From NCBI GenBank assembly GCA_003519485.1, contig DOWQ01000645.1, forward strand, positions 1-9,895: 9,895 nucleotides of DNA. Direction: 5' to 3'. A program made the position numbers and the translations under genes. Source of the stretch: Streptomyces sp. GTDB taxonomy: Bacteria; Actinomycetota; Actinomycetes; Streptomycetales; Streptomycetaceae. The notes under the pieces were generated by a model. The model was given only the letters and a program-made list of their open reading frames with translations. It was not told the DNA's origin and searched no databases. This document shows, piece by piece, positions 1-5,773 of this stretch (position 1 is the stretch's first letter; every line of letters begins with the position of its first letter).

Positions 1-1
1 G

Positions 2-202
2 AGTATGTCGTGGCCACGGTCACGTGACGAGATGGGCCTTGAACAGCTGCACCTGGCAGCACGCGCCGGAGTGGGACTGGAGGCCTTCTACGGGCGACTC
101 GGCTGGAAGGAAGTCGGGCGGTGGCTGGGAGCTCTCCGGCTCGGGCCCGGTGACGATCGCGACGAGTGCTCATGCTGGTCGAACTTTGAGCTGAGGAAAT
201 GA
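2..202 (+). CDS. GNAT N-acetyltransferase, C-terminal fragment with probable frameshift
   Basis: The gene runs in from the left edge, so only its end is visible. The translated segment GLEAFYGRLGWKEVGRW followed by GALRLGPGDDRDE is typical of the last third of GNAT acetyltransferases (acetyl-CoA motif B region, then a C-terminal beta strand). In relatives I recall, GDDRDE is followed by VLM-type residues and a stop. Here the frame instead continues CSCWSNFELRK to 202. Restoring one G after base 166 would give VLMLVEL and a stop at 187-189, so a one-base deletion near the 3' end is likely. The first codons also look off: reading frame 1 from base 1 gives EYVVAT, and dropping one base near 20 would join it to RDEMGLEQLHL, suggesting a second indel. 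It may be a decaying pseudogene, a sequencing error, or a functional protein with an altered tail. The substrate is unknown. Confidence 0.6.
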   Translation, partial: SMSWPRSRDEMGLEQLHLAARAGVGLEAFYGRLGWKEVGRWLGALRLGPGDDRDECSCWSNFELRK

Positions 203-462
203 CACGCGCCTGAGACAGCGGCTCAGCGACACGGCCTGAGACAACGAGAAGAACCGCAGCTCACCGAGCCGCCGCCTGACAGCGAAGCTGAGACCCTACA
301 GCGTGTGAACCCTGGCGAGCTGTCTCGCGGAGCTCTGGCCGCCGGAGAGGGCACTGGTCGAGCGTCACCCCTGGGACGTGGGATCCCCTCAGCGGGTTCA
401 GCCCACAGCGATCGGGTGACCACCGGCTGTCTTTTCCGGCTGATGCTCGGCACAGTGCAGTC
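203..462. other. Intergenic region with a short direct repeat
   Basis: No convincing gene is seen on either strand. The ten-base word GCCTGAGACA occurs twice, at 208-217 and 234-243 (26-bp period). The first copy overlaps a weak five-base inverted repeat (CTGAG at 210-214, CTCAG at 222-226). The region must contain the promoter of the methyltransferase gene at 463, but no clear -35/-10 pair can be read. Just before that start there is a CCGGCTG word repeated at 423-429 and 436-442. Confidence 0.4.
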
Positions 463-1260
463 ATGACTGTGGGCTTCAGTGGTGACGTGGCCGAGTACTA
501 TGCAAGGTTCCGACGGGGCTACCCGGACCAGGTCCTCGACACCCTGCAGGAGTTCTTCGCGCTCACCACGGACGACACGGTTCTCGACCTCGGATGTGGC
601 ACAGGGCAGCTCGCCATCCCGCTGGCCTCCCGGGTCCGGTCGGTCATCGGGATGGACCCGGAGCCCGACATGCTGCGTCACGCTCGCGCGTCCGCCGTCG
701 ACCGGAAAATCGACAACGTCATTTGGGTACTGGGCGCGGACCACGACATCTCCGCTCTCGGCACGCTGCTGGAGGGACGGCCGTCTCTCGCGATGACCGT
801 GGTGGGCCAAGCTCTCCACTGGATGCGGCACGACGAACTGTTCAAGGAGCTGCTCCCGCTCTTCCGCGCCGGTGGCGGCATCGCCGTGCTGTCGAACGGG
901 ACGCCGCTGTGGCTGCAGGACACGGTCTGGTCCCGTGCTCTGCGCAGGTGCTTGGAGCGTCGCTTCGACACGGAGCTGACCGCGACGTGCGGCACCGCTG
1001 AGCAGGACCGGCTCCGGTATGCACAAGCTCTCGAAGACGTCGGCTTCTCGGACGTCCGGAGCACAACGGTCTCGTACACCGACGAGCTGACCTTTGACCA
1101 GTTGATCGGCGGGCTCTACTCGGCGATCCCCGCGGATCAGTTGCCGGCAGTCTCCGAGCGGTCAGCATTCGCGGACCGCATTCGGGCGGCATTGCCGCAC
1201 AACCAGCCGTTCACTGAGCAAGTTCAAGTCTCCGCAGTCATCGGCCGGACCGGCTGCTGA
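463..1260 (+). CDS. Class I SAM-dependent methyltransferase
   Basis: A 265-residue cytoplasmic methyltransferase of the Methyltransf_11/25 type, predicted to move a methyl group from S-adenosylmethionine to an unidentified acceptor. Motif I is VLDLGCGTG at residues 40-48 (SAM binding). The acidic motif II follows in VIGMDPEPDML at 61-71, where D65 should contact the ribose hydroxyls. A post-motif segment VVGQALHWM lies around 113-121. The N-terminal FSGDVAEYYARFRRGYP is typical of this subfamily's cap helix. The C-terminal half (about 150-265) is alpha/beta and probably shapes the acceptor pocket. The ATG at 463 has only a poor Shine-Dalgarno sequence, so the start is fairly but not fully secure. 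Codon use is a little less G/C-biased at third positions than in the genes to its right. It stands alone and converges on the lipoprotein gene. The family is certain; the substrate cannot be told. Confidence 0.85.
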   Translation: MTVGFSGDVAEYYARFRRGYPDQVLDTLQEFFALTTDDTVLDLGCGTGQLAIPLASRVRSVIGMDPEPDMLRHARASAVDRKIDNVIWVLGADHDISALGTLLEGRPSLAMTVVGQALHWMRHDELFKELLPLFRAGGGIAVLSNGTPLWLQDTVWSRALRRCLERRFDTELTATCGTAEQDRLRYAQALEDVGFSDVRSTTVSYTDELTFDQLIGGLYSAIPADQLPAVSERSAFADRIRAALPHNQPFTEQVQVSAVIGRTGC

Positions 1261-1339
1261 CCCGGCCTGTCCGTCCCGGACGAGGGCCGGTACCCCGGCC
1301 TCCTGTCGCGCACGGCTGCTGCGGCAGGCAGCGCACGGA

Positions 1340-1366
1340 CGGGGCCCGCCGTCCCGACGGGCCCCG
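1340..1366. terminator. Strong GC hairpin between convergent genes, probable bidirectional terminator
   Basis: A perfect nine-base inverted repeat, CGGGGCCCG at 1340-1348 and CGGGCCCCG at 1358-1366, encloses a nine-base loop. It lies between the stops of the methyltransferase (1260, +) and lipoprotein (1395, -) genes, where a shared terminator is expected. No U-tract follows, which is common in Streptomyces. A second, bulged hairpin at 1282-1302 (GAGG-CCGG against CCGGCCTC) precedes it. Confidence 0.65.
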
Positions 1367-1394
1367 CTGTCGCTCGCATCTCCATGAAGGCCGG

Positions 1395-2009
1395 TCAGTT
1401 GTCGACCGGCCACTCCAGCGGTTCCTTGTAGTAGCCCTGGGTCAGCTCCACCGCGACGGCCTTCTGACCCTCCGGGATGAGGAAGGCGGTGCAAATCTTC
1501 TCCGACTGGCCCGCACTCAGCTTCTTGTCCGTCTCCGGCTCCGGGCAGTTCGGCCATGTCGCCCCGCCCATCAGCACGAGGAGGGCACGGGTGCGCTGGC
1601 CCTTGTCCGTCTTGACGACCAGATCGTCGTCCATGTCGCCGACCTCCATGGCCGTGCCGCTCTTGTGGGTGAGCGTCGACCAGACGTAGACGGGAACCTG
1701 CGGGCCGCTCTCCTTGTCCTTCTCCAGTCCGGAGTTGTCCATGTCGGCCTTGGTGCCGGTCTGCACCTTGGTCGGGGTGACGGTGTACTTGGCATCCGCA
1801 GACTTCTGCATGTGGCTTTCCTGCTCCGGGCCGGTCTCACCCAGGCGGAAGGTCTTCTTTTCGTTCGACGCGGCAGAGTCGGAGTCGGGCGAGGAGGGGC
1901 TGGAGTTGCCCCGGCTCTTCTCTGACCCCGGGTCGTTGCAGCCGGTCAGCGCCCAGGCCAGGGCCAGAGCACCCATCGCCGCCGGTACGACACGAGTCCA
2001 CGTACGCAT
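1395..2009 (-). CDS. Secreted lipoprotein of unknown function
   Basis: A 204-residue protein with a type II (lipoprotein) signal peptide: basic MRTWTR, a hydrophobic Ala/Leu core at about 8-20, and the lipobox LTGC at 21-24 with C24 as the lipid-modified cysteine. It should be anchored outside the cytoplasmic membrane. Residues 25-52 are a Ser/Asp/Glu/Lys-rich flexible linker. The globular part, from FRLGETG (54-60) through YTVTPTKVQTGT (75-86), resembles the beta-sandwich seen in DUF4352-like lipoproteins, but that is a guess from pattern. C155 and C173 could form a disulfide. The start at 2009 is backed by a purine-rich GGGGAAGTGA upstream on the minus strand. The gene is single, divergent from the serine hydrolase and convergent with the methyltransferase. 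Lipoprotein status is secure; the function is not recognised. Confidence 0.85.
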   Translation of the reverse strand: MRTWTRVVPAAMGALALAWALTGCNDPGSEKSRGNSSPSSPDSDSAASNEKKTFRLGETGPEQESHMQKSADAKYTVTPTKVQTGTKADMDNSGLEKDKESGPQVPVYVWSTLTHKSGTAMEVGDMDDDLVVKTDKGQRTRALLVLMGGATWPNCPEPETDKKLSAGQSEKICTAFLIPEGQKAVAVELTQGYYKEPLEWPVDN

Positions 2010-2366
2010 TTGATCTCACTTCCCCGTTGTATGTCTCCGGTGCCTGTTGGGGCAGCTCGCCCGCACCACCGGACCCTCGGGCTGGCGCTGATCCTGCCAG
2101 AGAACGATCAAGCCCTCGCGCGGGGGCCGCACCCCGATCAGCGAGCCGGCGGTGGGGTGTTGAAGCTCTGTGCTTCGCCCGTCCGGAAGTCGACACCTTC
2201 GCTAAAAGAGCGGAGCGGCAAAGCCAGTAACGGCGTTTCACGTGAAACTGTCTGCCGCCCCAAGCAAAGTCGGCCCGGCACGTTCTGCCCGGCCCGCTCA
2301 ACCCGGAGCACGCACGATGACCGATAAGTAGGCGCGACGGGATCCCCCCCATGTTGTAGTGGGCGT
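2010..2366. other. Divergent intergenic region carrying a parS site
   Basis: This 357-bp gap separates the divergent lipoprotein (-) and serine hydrolase (+) genes and should hold both promoters. The one clear element is the parS palindrome at 2236-2249. A small inverted repeat GAAGC/GCTTC lies at 2162-2166 and 2172-2176. No open frame in either direction looks like a real gene. No confident -35/-10 pair is visible. Confidence 0.5.
2236..2249. promoter_or_regulatory. parS site, ParB-binding centromere element (first of three)
   Basis: A perfect 14-base palindrome GTTTCACGTGAAAC matches the core of the Streptomyces parS consensus TGTTTCACGTGAAACA. The two outermost positions differ: C at 2235 and T at 2250. 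ParB loads here and, with ParA, organises the origin region and partitions chromosomes into spore compartments. It lies in an intergenic gap, as expected for parS. Confidence 0.9.
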
Positions 2367-3743
2367 ATGACCACACCCAGCGAGGATCTGCTGCCGGATA
2401 CCGCCCGTTCGCTGTACCACCGGATCGCCGTCACCCAGGCCGAGGGCCGGGCGCCGTCCCTGGTAGCGGCGGTGTCGAGAGGTGGCCGCACCGTCTGGAC
2501 AGGGGCGCGCGGCACGGAGCAGGGTGCGGAACCGACGTCCGACACGCAATACCGCATCGGCTCCCTCACCAAGACTTTCACCGCGGTGCTGGTGCTGCGG
2601 TTGCGGGACGAGGCGGCACTCGGGCTCGATGACCCGCTGGAGAAGCATCTGCCGGGGACGGGCGTCGGCGACGTGACGATCGGCCAACTACTCTCACACA
2701 GCGCCGGGCTGGCCGCCGAGTCGCCCGGACCGTGGTGGGAGCGGACCCCCGGCGCCTTGCGCCCCGGGCTCTCCGATGTGCTGGGGGAGCGCCCGGTGGT
2801 GCACCCGGCGGGCAAGCTGCACCACTATTCCAACCCCGGTTACACGCTGCTCGGTTCGCTGGTGGAGGAGCTACGGGGGGAGAGCTGGGAGACCGTACTG
2901 CGGCGGGAGATGCTGGAACCGCTGGGCATGTCGCGGACGACCGTGCGGCCCCAGGCCCCGCACGCCGATGGATGGGCGGTCCACCCGTGGGCGGACGTGC
3001 TGCTGCCGGAGCCTGCCGAGGATCTGGGGTTGATGGCCCCGGCCGGAGTGCTCTGGTCCACGACCGGGGACCTGTGCCGCTTCGCCGCCTTTCTGGCGCG
3101 GGGTGACGAGCGGGTGCTGAGCCCGGAGTCCGTGGCGGAGATGCGGGTGCCGGCGGCGGCGCCCGGCAGTGACAGCTGGGACGCGGGCTACGGTCTGGGG
3201 CTCCAGTTGTTCCGCAAGGACGGACGAGTGCTCATCGGACACACGGGCTCGCTGCCCGGCTTCCTGGCGACGCTGTGGATCGGCGTCGAGGACGACGTGG
3301 CCGGGGTGGTGCTGGCCAACACCACCTCCGGCGTGGCCGTCGGCGCGGCGGCAGCGGACCTGGTACGGATCGTGGCGGAGCGCGAGCCGCGGATCCCGGA
3401 GCCGTGGCGGCCGCTGTCGGAAGCTGATCCGGCGCTGCTGGAGATGACCGGGCCCTGGTACTGGGGACCGACGCCCTTCACGCTGCGCCTCGGCGCCGGA
3501 CGGGAGTTGAAACTGTCCGCGCTGGCCGGGGCGGGGCGCGCCTCCCGCTTCCGGGCCGAGCCGGACCGGACCTGGACCGGGCTCGACGGTTACTACCTCG
3601 GTGAGACGCTGCGCGCCGTCCGCACGCCCGAGGGCGCGCTGAGCCACCTCGACCTCGGATCGTTCGTCTTCACACGCGAGCCGTACGACGCCTCGGCGCC
3701 GGTGCCGGGTGGCGTCGATCCAGAGGGCTGGCGCACGGTGTAG
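2367..3743 (+). CDS. Serine hydrolase, beta-lactamase / class C PBP-like fold
   Basis: A 458-residue protein with the three catalytic motifs of the penicillin-binding/class C beta-lactamase superfamily (PF00144). SLTK at 66-69 supplies the nucleophile S66 and general base K69. YSN at 154-156 is the second motif. HTG at 292-294 stands in for KTG. The catalytic domain spans about 15-340. A separate C-terminal region (about 355-445, starting near MTGPWYWGPTPFTLRL) looks like the small beta domain often found behind such hydrolases. No signal peptide or membrane helix is visible, so it is probably cytoplasmic and more likely an esterase, D-amino peptidase or amidase than a cell-wall enzyme or true beta-lactamase. 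The ATG at 2367 has only a weak Shine-Dalgarno (GTGGG). The gene is single, converging on the GNAT gene. The fold is secure; the substrate is unknown. Confidence 0.88.
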   Translation: MTTPSEDLLPDTARSLYHRIAVTQAEGRAPSLVAAVSRGGRTVWTGARGTEQGAEPTSDTQYRIGSLTKTFTAVLVLRLRDEAALGLDDPLEKHLPGTGVGDVTIGQLLSHSAGLAAESPGPWWERTPGALRPGLSDVLGERPVVHPAGKLHHYSNPGYTLLGSLVEELRGESWETVLRREMLEPLGMSRTTVRPQAPHADGWAVHPWADVLLPEPAEDLGLMAPAGVLWSTTGDLCRFAAFLARGDERVLSPESVAEMRVPAAAPGSDSWDAGYGLGLQLFRKDGRVLIGHTGSLPGFLATLWIGVEDDVAGVVLANTTSGVAVGAAAADLVRIVAEREPRIPEPWRPLSEADPALLEMTGPWYWGPTPFTLRLGAGRELKLSALAGAGRASRFRAEPDRTWTGLDGYYLGETLRAVRTPEGALSHLDLGSFVFTREPYDASAPVPGGVDPEGWRTV

Positions 3744-3783
3744 CTGGTTGCCTGGTTGCCCGGTTGCCCGGCTGTCCGGTCGG
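3744..3783. repeat. Short degenerate 8-bp tandem repeat
   Basis: Directly after the serine hydrolase stop codon, an eight-base unit repeats: CTGGTTGC twice exactly (3744-3751, 3752-3759), then CCGGTTGC (3760-3767), CCGGCTGT (3768-3775) and CCGGTCGG (3776-3783), drifting with each copy. It probably arose by replication slippage in the non-coding gap. Confidence 0.6.
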
Positions 3784-3807
3784 GCCCGCCGGCGGGCGGC
3801 AGGGCCC
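3782..3807. terminator. GC-rich palindrome between convergent genes, candidate terminator
   Basis: The region contains the perfect 14-base palindrome GCCCGCCGGCGGGC at 3784-3797. It also contains two GGGCCC words at 3782-3787 and 3802-3807 that could close a larger stem. It lies between the stops of the serine hydrolase (3743, +) and GNAT (3835, -) genes. No U-tract is present. Confidence 0.45.
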
Positions 3808-3834
3808 GGTGTGGCCGCCTCGCGGCATGCGTGG

Positions 3835-4287
3835 TCAGAGCGGGAGCTTGAAGCCGACGTGCGAGCCGGTGAAGCCCAACCGTTCGTAGAAGCGGTGTGC
3901 ATCGGTGCGGCTCGCGTCGGAAGTGAGCTGCACCAGCCGACAGTCCTGCTCACGAGAGGCGTCGATGGCCCATTCGATGAGCCGGGTGCCGAGGCCGCCG
4001 CCCCGCTCGTCGGCGTGGACGCGTACGGCTTCGATCAGGGACCGGCTGGAGCCGCGTCGGGACAGCCCCGGAATGACGGTGAGCTGAAGGGTGCCGACCG
4101 CCTTGCCGTCCCGTACGGCGACCACCAGTTGCTGGTTCGGGTCGGCGGCGAGCCGGTCGAAGGCGGAGCGGTACGGGGCGAGGTCGTCCGGAGACTCGCG
4201 CTGGGCACCCAGAGGATCATCGGCGAGCATCTCGACGATGGCGGTCAAGTCGTCGGCGGTGGCAGGGCGGATCACGATGTCGCTCAT
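3835..4287 (-). CDS. GNAT family N-acetyltransferase
   Basis: A complete 150-residue single-domain GNAT enzyme, expected to transfer an acetyl group from acetyl-CoA to an amine on an unknown small molecule or protein. The N-terminal strand IVIRPATADDL (4-14) is typical. Motif A is VRVHADERGGGLGTRLIEWA (about 88-107), with the acetyl-CoA pyrophosphate loop RGGGLG at 95-100. Motif B includes AHRFYERLGFTGSHVGF (130-146), with Y134 in the usual catalytic-tyrosine position. I chose the ATG at 4287 because conserved sequence begins immediately. The frame stays open upstream to 4377, but that part would read through a parS palindrome (giving SVSRETD) and is not protein-like. The Shine-Dalgarno for 4287 is weak. 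It is transcribed in the same direction as the membrane protein gene, but the two are separated by 105 bp holding two parS sites. Confidence 0.88.
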   Translation of the reverse strand: MSDIVIRPATADDLTAIVEMLADDPLGAQRESPDDLAPYRSAFDRLAADPNQQLVVAVRDGKAVGTLQLTVIPGLSRRGSSRSLIEAVRVHADERGGGLGTRLIEWAIDASREQDCRLVQLTSDASRTDAHRFYERLGFTGSHVGFKLPL

Positions 4288-4320
4288 GATCGTCAGCTTA
4301 TCCGTCGGCCTCGGACGGTC

Positions 4321-4336
4321 TGTTTCACGTGAAACA
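4321..4336. promoter_or_regulatory. parS site, perfect 16-bp (second of three)
   Basis: TGTTTCACGTGAAACA matches the Streptomyces parS consensus at all 16 positions. Symmetry extends further (GTC before, GAC after), so the full palindrome covers 22 bases, 4318-4339. It lies upstream of the GNAT start, in non-coding DNA. Confidence 0.95.
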
Positions 4337-4369
4337 GACTTGGCCTCGCGCCTCACACCTCGGGCTTCC

Positions 4370-4385
4370 TGTTTCACGTGAAACA
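4370..4385. promoter_or_regulatory. parS site, perfect 16-bp (third of three)
   Basis: A second exact TGTTTCACGTGAAACA, with symmetry reaching 20 bases (4368-4387). Its centre is 49 bp from that of the preceding site, making a tight tandem pair. It ends only seven bases beyond the stop codon of the membrane protein gene at 4393. Confidence 0.95.
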
Positions 4386-4392
4386 GGCGGTG

Positions 4393-4899
4393 CTATGCGT
4401 GCTTGCGCTCCCGGACCCGGTGTCCACGCCGGGTCAGTCCCCACGGCTTGAGGACGGAGACTGCCGTGACGAACACATACGTGGCCAGGGCCACGGACGG
4501 CGCGATGACGAGGTCGAGGGTTGCGCTTCCGGCCGGTCGCCCGCTGGTGACTGCTGCCGCCGCGTGATCGATGTGTGAGCGCAGCGACAGGATCGAGGCG
4601 ACGGTTGCCGCGAGGGTGAGCCAGAACTTGGTCAGTACCCAGCGGTGCCGGGCCAGTCCCCAAGGGGTGCCGAGGGCCAGGAGTAGCCCGCTGACCAGGG
4701 AGAGAAGGATGACAGGTGCGATCAGCCAGTCCCCGAAGATCTTCATGGAGCGGTACGCCGCCTCGGCCGTCGCGGTGGAACCCGTGCCGGCAGCGGTGAT
4801 GCCGAGCACGAGGAGTCCGGCCGTCAGGCCGAGCCAGCCGACGGAGACGGAGACGTGGGTGACGAGGACGGCCCGGCGGACCGGGCGGGAGAGCTGCAT
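4393..4899 (-). CDS. Four-helix integral membrane protein, DUF2269-like
   Basis: A 168-residue protein with four predicted membrane segments, at about 12-36, 58-78, 90-108 and 130-150, and a basic C-terminal tail (RRGHRVRERKHA) that probably faces the cytoplasm. The arrangement VTHVSVSVGWLG in helix 1 (H15), an AAYRSMKIFGDWLIAP entry to helix 2, and GTPWGLARHRWVLTKFWLT between helices 2 and 3 (H85) resembles small actinobacterial membrane proteins annotated as DUF2269 or simply integral membrane protein; I offer that family only tentatively. The two membrane-edge histidines could bind a metal or haem, but nothing proves it. The ATG at 4899 has GGTGG about three bases upstream. It is divergent from the HAD phosphatase gene and its 3' end abuts a parS site. 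The function is unknown. Confidence 0.8.
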   Translation of the reverse strand: MQLSRPVRRAVLVTHVSVSVGWLGLTAGLLVLGITAAGTGSTATAEAAYRSMKIFGDWLIAPVILLSLVSGLLLALGTPWGLARHRWVLTKFWLTLAATVASILSLRSHIDHAAAAVTSGRPAGSATLDLVIAPSVALATYVFVTAVSVLKPWGLTRRGHRVRERKHA

Positions 4900-4956
4900 G
4901 GGTCCACCGTCGCGCCGGAACGTCTCCGGGGCATCGCACCGCGGGAGTATCCGCGA

Positions 4957-4977
4957 CGCCTCCCCCTGGAGGAGGCG
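4957..4977. promoter_or_regulatory. Inverted repeat in divergent promoter region
   Basis: A perfect seven-base inverted repeat, CGCCTCC at 4957-4963 and GGAGGCG at 4971-4977 with a seven-base loop, lies between the divergent membrane protein (start 4899, -) and HAD phosphatase (start 5003, +) genes. Its place just upstream of the candidate -10 at 4991 suits an operator. A hairpin in RNA made from the minus strand is the alternative. Confidence 0.35.
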
Positions 4978-4990
4978 GTTGCGGTGCCCC

Positions 4991-4996
4991 TAGGCT
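4991..4996 (+). promoter_or_regulatory. Candidate -10 box, possible leaderless transcript
   Basis: TAGGCT fits the streptomycete vegetative -10 pattern (TAnnnT). It ends six bases before the ATG at 5003, so transcription would begin at or next to the start codon. No Shine-Dalgarno is present, which agrees with a leaderless mRNA. A convincing -35 is missing (CTGGAG at 4966-4971 is a poor match). Confidence 0.4.
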
Positions 4997-5002
4997 CGAC
5001 GC

Positions 5003-5635
5003 ATGGCGAAGCTGCATCTGTTCGACCTCGACGGCACGCTGATCTACGGTTCGGCGGCCCCCGTGGAGATATCCCGGCAACTCGGCCTTGCCGAGGAAAT
5101 CGCTGAGCTGGAACGGGAGTTCGCGGCTCGGGAGATCGATCCGCCGGATTTCGCCGTCCGGGTGCGGGCTCTCTGGGCCGATCTCACGGAGGCGCATGTG
5201 GCGGCTGCGTTCGAAGGCGCTCCGTGGCTGGACGGCATCCGGGAGGTGTGGGCGGACATCCGGGCGACCGGTGGCTATTGCGCGGTGGTGTCACTGTCGC
5301 CGGGCTTCTTCGTGGAGCGACTGCTCGGGTGGGGCGCACACGCGGCGTACGGTTCACGCTTTCCGGCGGTTCCGTTCCGGGAGCCGGTCGATCCAGCGGG
5401 CATTCTCTCGCCGACCGCAAAGGTGGTCATCACGCGGGAACTCTGCCAACGGTTCGGGGTGGGACGGGCCGATTGCGTGGTGTACGGGGACTCGATGTCC
5501 GATGCGGCGCTGTTCGCGGCACTACCGGTGTCGGTAGCGGTGAACGCGGACCACCACGTGCGGGGGCTCGCGTCACATGCGTACACGGGCCGCGACTTGC
5601 GAGGAGCCTACGAACTGGTCAGCCACAGCGGGTAG
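5003..5635 (+). CDS. HAD superfamily phosphatase, SerB-like (HAD-IB)
   Basis: A 210-residue phosphatase of the haloacid dehalogenase superfamily. Motif I is FDLDGTL at 7-13 (nucleophile D8, acid/base D10). Motif II is VVSLSPGFF at 95-103, with S97 binding phosphate. Motif III is K140. Motif IV is VYGDSMSDA at 160-168 with the Mg-binding D163 and D167. The helical cap between motifs I and II (about 15-80) and the GDSxxD form of motif IV place it with HAD-IB enzymes such as phosphoserine phosphatase, though it could hydrolyse another phosphomonoester. The ATG at 5003 gives motif I at the usual distance from the N-terminus. The gene has no Shine-Dalgarno and may be leaderless. It is a single gene, divergent from the membrane protein and convergent with the Nudix gene. 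The enzyme class is secure; the substrate is not. Confidence 0.88.
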   Translation: MAKLHLFDLDGTLIYGSAAPVEISRQLGLAEEIAELEREFAAREIDPPDFAVRVRALWADLTEAHVAAAFEGAPWLDGIREVWADIRATGGYCAVVSLSPGFFVERLLGWGAHAAYGSRFPAVPFREPVDPAGILSPTAKVVITRELCQRFGVGRADCVVYGDSMSDAALFAALPVSVAVNADHHVRGLASHAYTGRDLRGAYELVSHSG

Positions 5636-5643
5636 TTGAGACC

Positions 5644-5663
5644 GTCGGCCTCCTCGCGCCGAC
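5644..5663. terminator. Hairpin after HAD phosphatase gene, candidate terminator
   Basis: The inverted repeat GTCGGC (5644-5649) and GCCGAC (5658-5663) with an eight-base loop starts eight bases past the stop at 5635, in the gap before the convergent Nudix gene. It has no U-tract. Confidence 0.5.
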
Positions 5664-5702
5664 CAGTGGCGCCGGGCACTGCACCGCGCCGGCCCGCACT
5701 GA

Positions 5703-5729
5703 CACTCTGCACCACGACCACTCTGCACC
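5703..5729. repeat. 11-bp direct repeat in convergent gap
   Basis: CACTCTGCACC occurs twice, at 5703-5713 and 5719-5729 (16-bp period), between the convergent HAD and Nudix genes. The role is unknown; it may be a slippage product. Confidence 0.5.
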
Positions 5730-5773
5730 GCCCCGCGCGCTGCTCCCGTATGAGCTGCGGCATGGCACCCGCC

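Noticed and set aside
19..28. GTCACGTGAC palindrome as a possible fourth parS site
   Set aside because: Only the central eight bases agree with parS; the GTTT and AAAC arms needed for ParB binding are absent, and it lies inside a coding region.
261..464. 67-codon minus-strand frame divergent from the methyltransferase
   Set aside because: No recognisable protein features, no Shine-Dalgarno; the overlapping start is a by-product of the self-complementary CATG.
1733..1741. TTGTCCATG resembling a DnaA box
   Set aside because: It differs from TTGTCCACA at two positions, is single, and lies within the lipoprotein coding sequence.
4288..4377. Upstream extension of the GNAT gene to an ATG at 4377
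   Set aside because: It would translate through the parS palindrome (SVSRETD), and conserved GNAT sequence begins at 4287.
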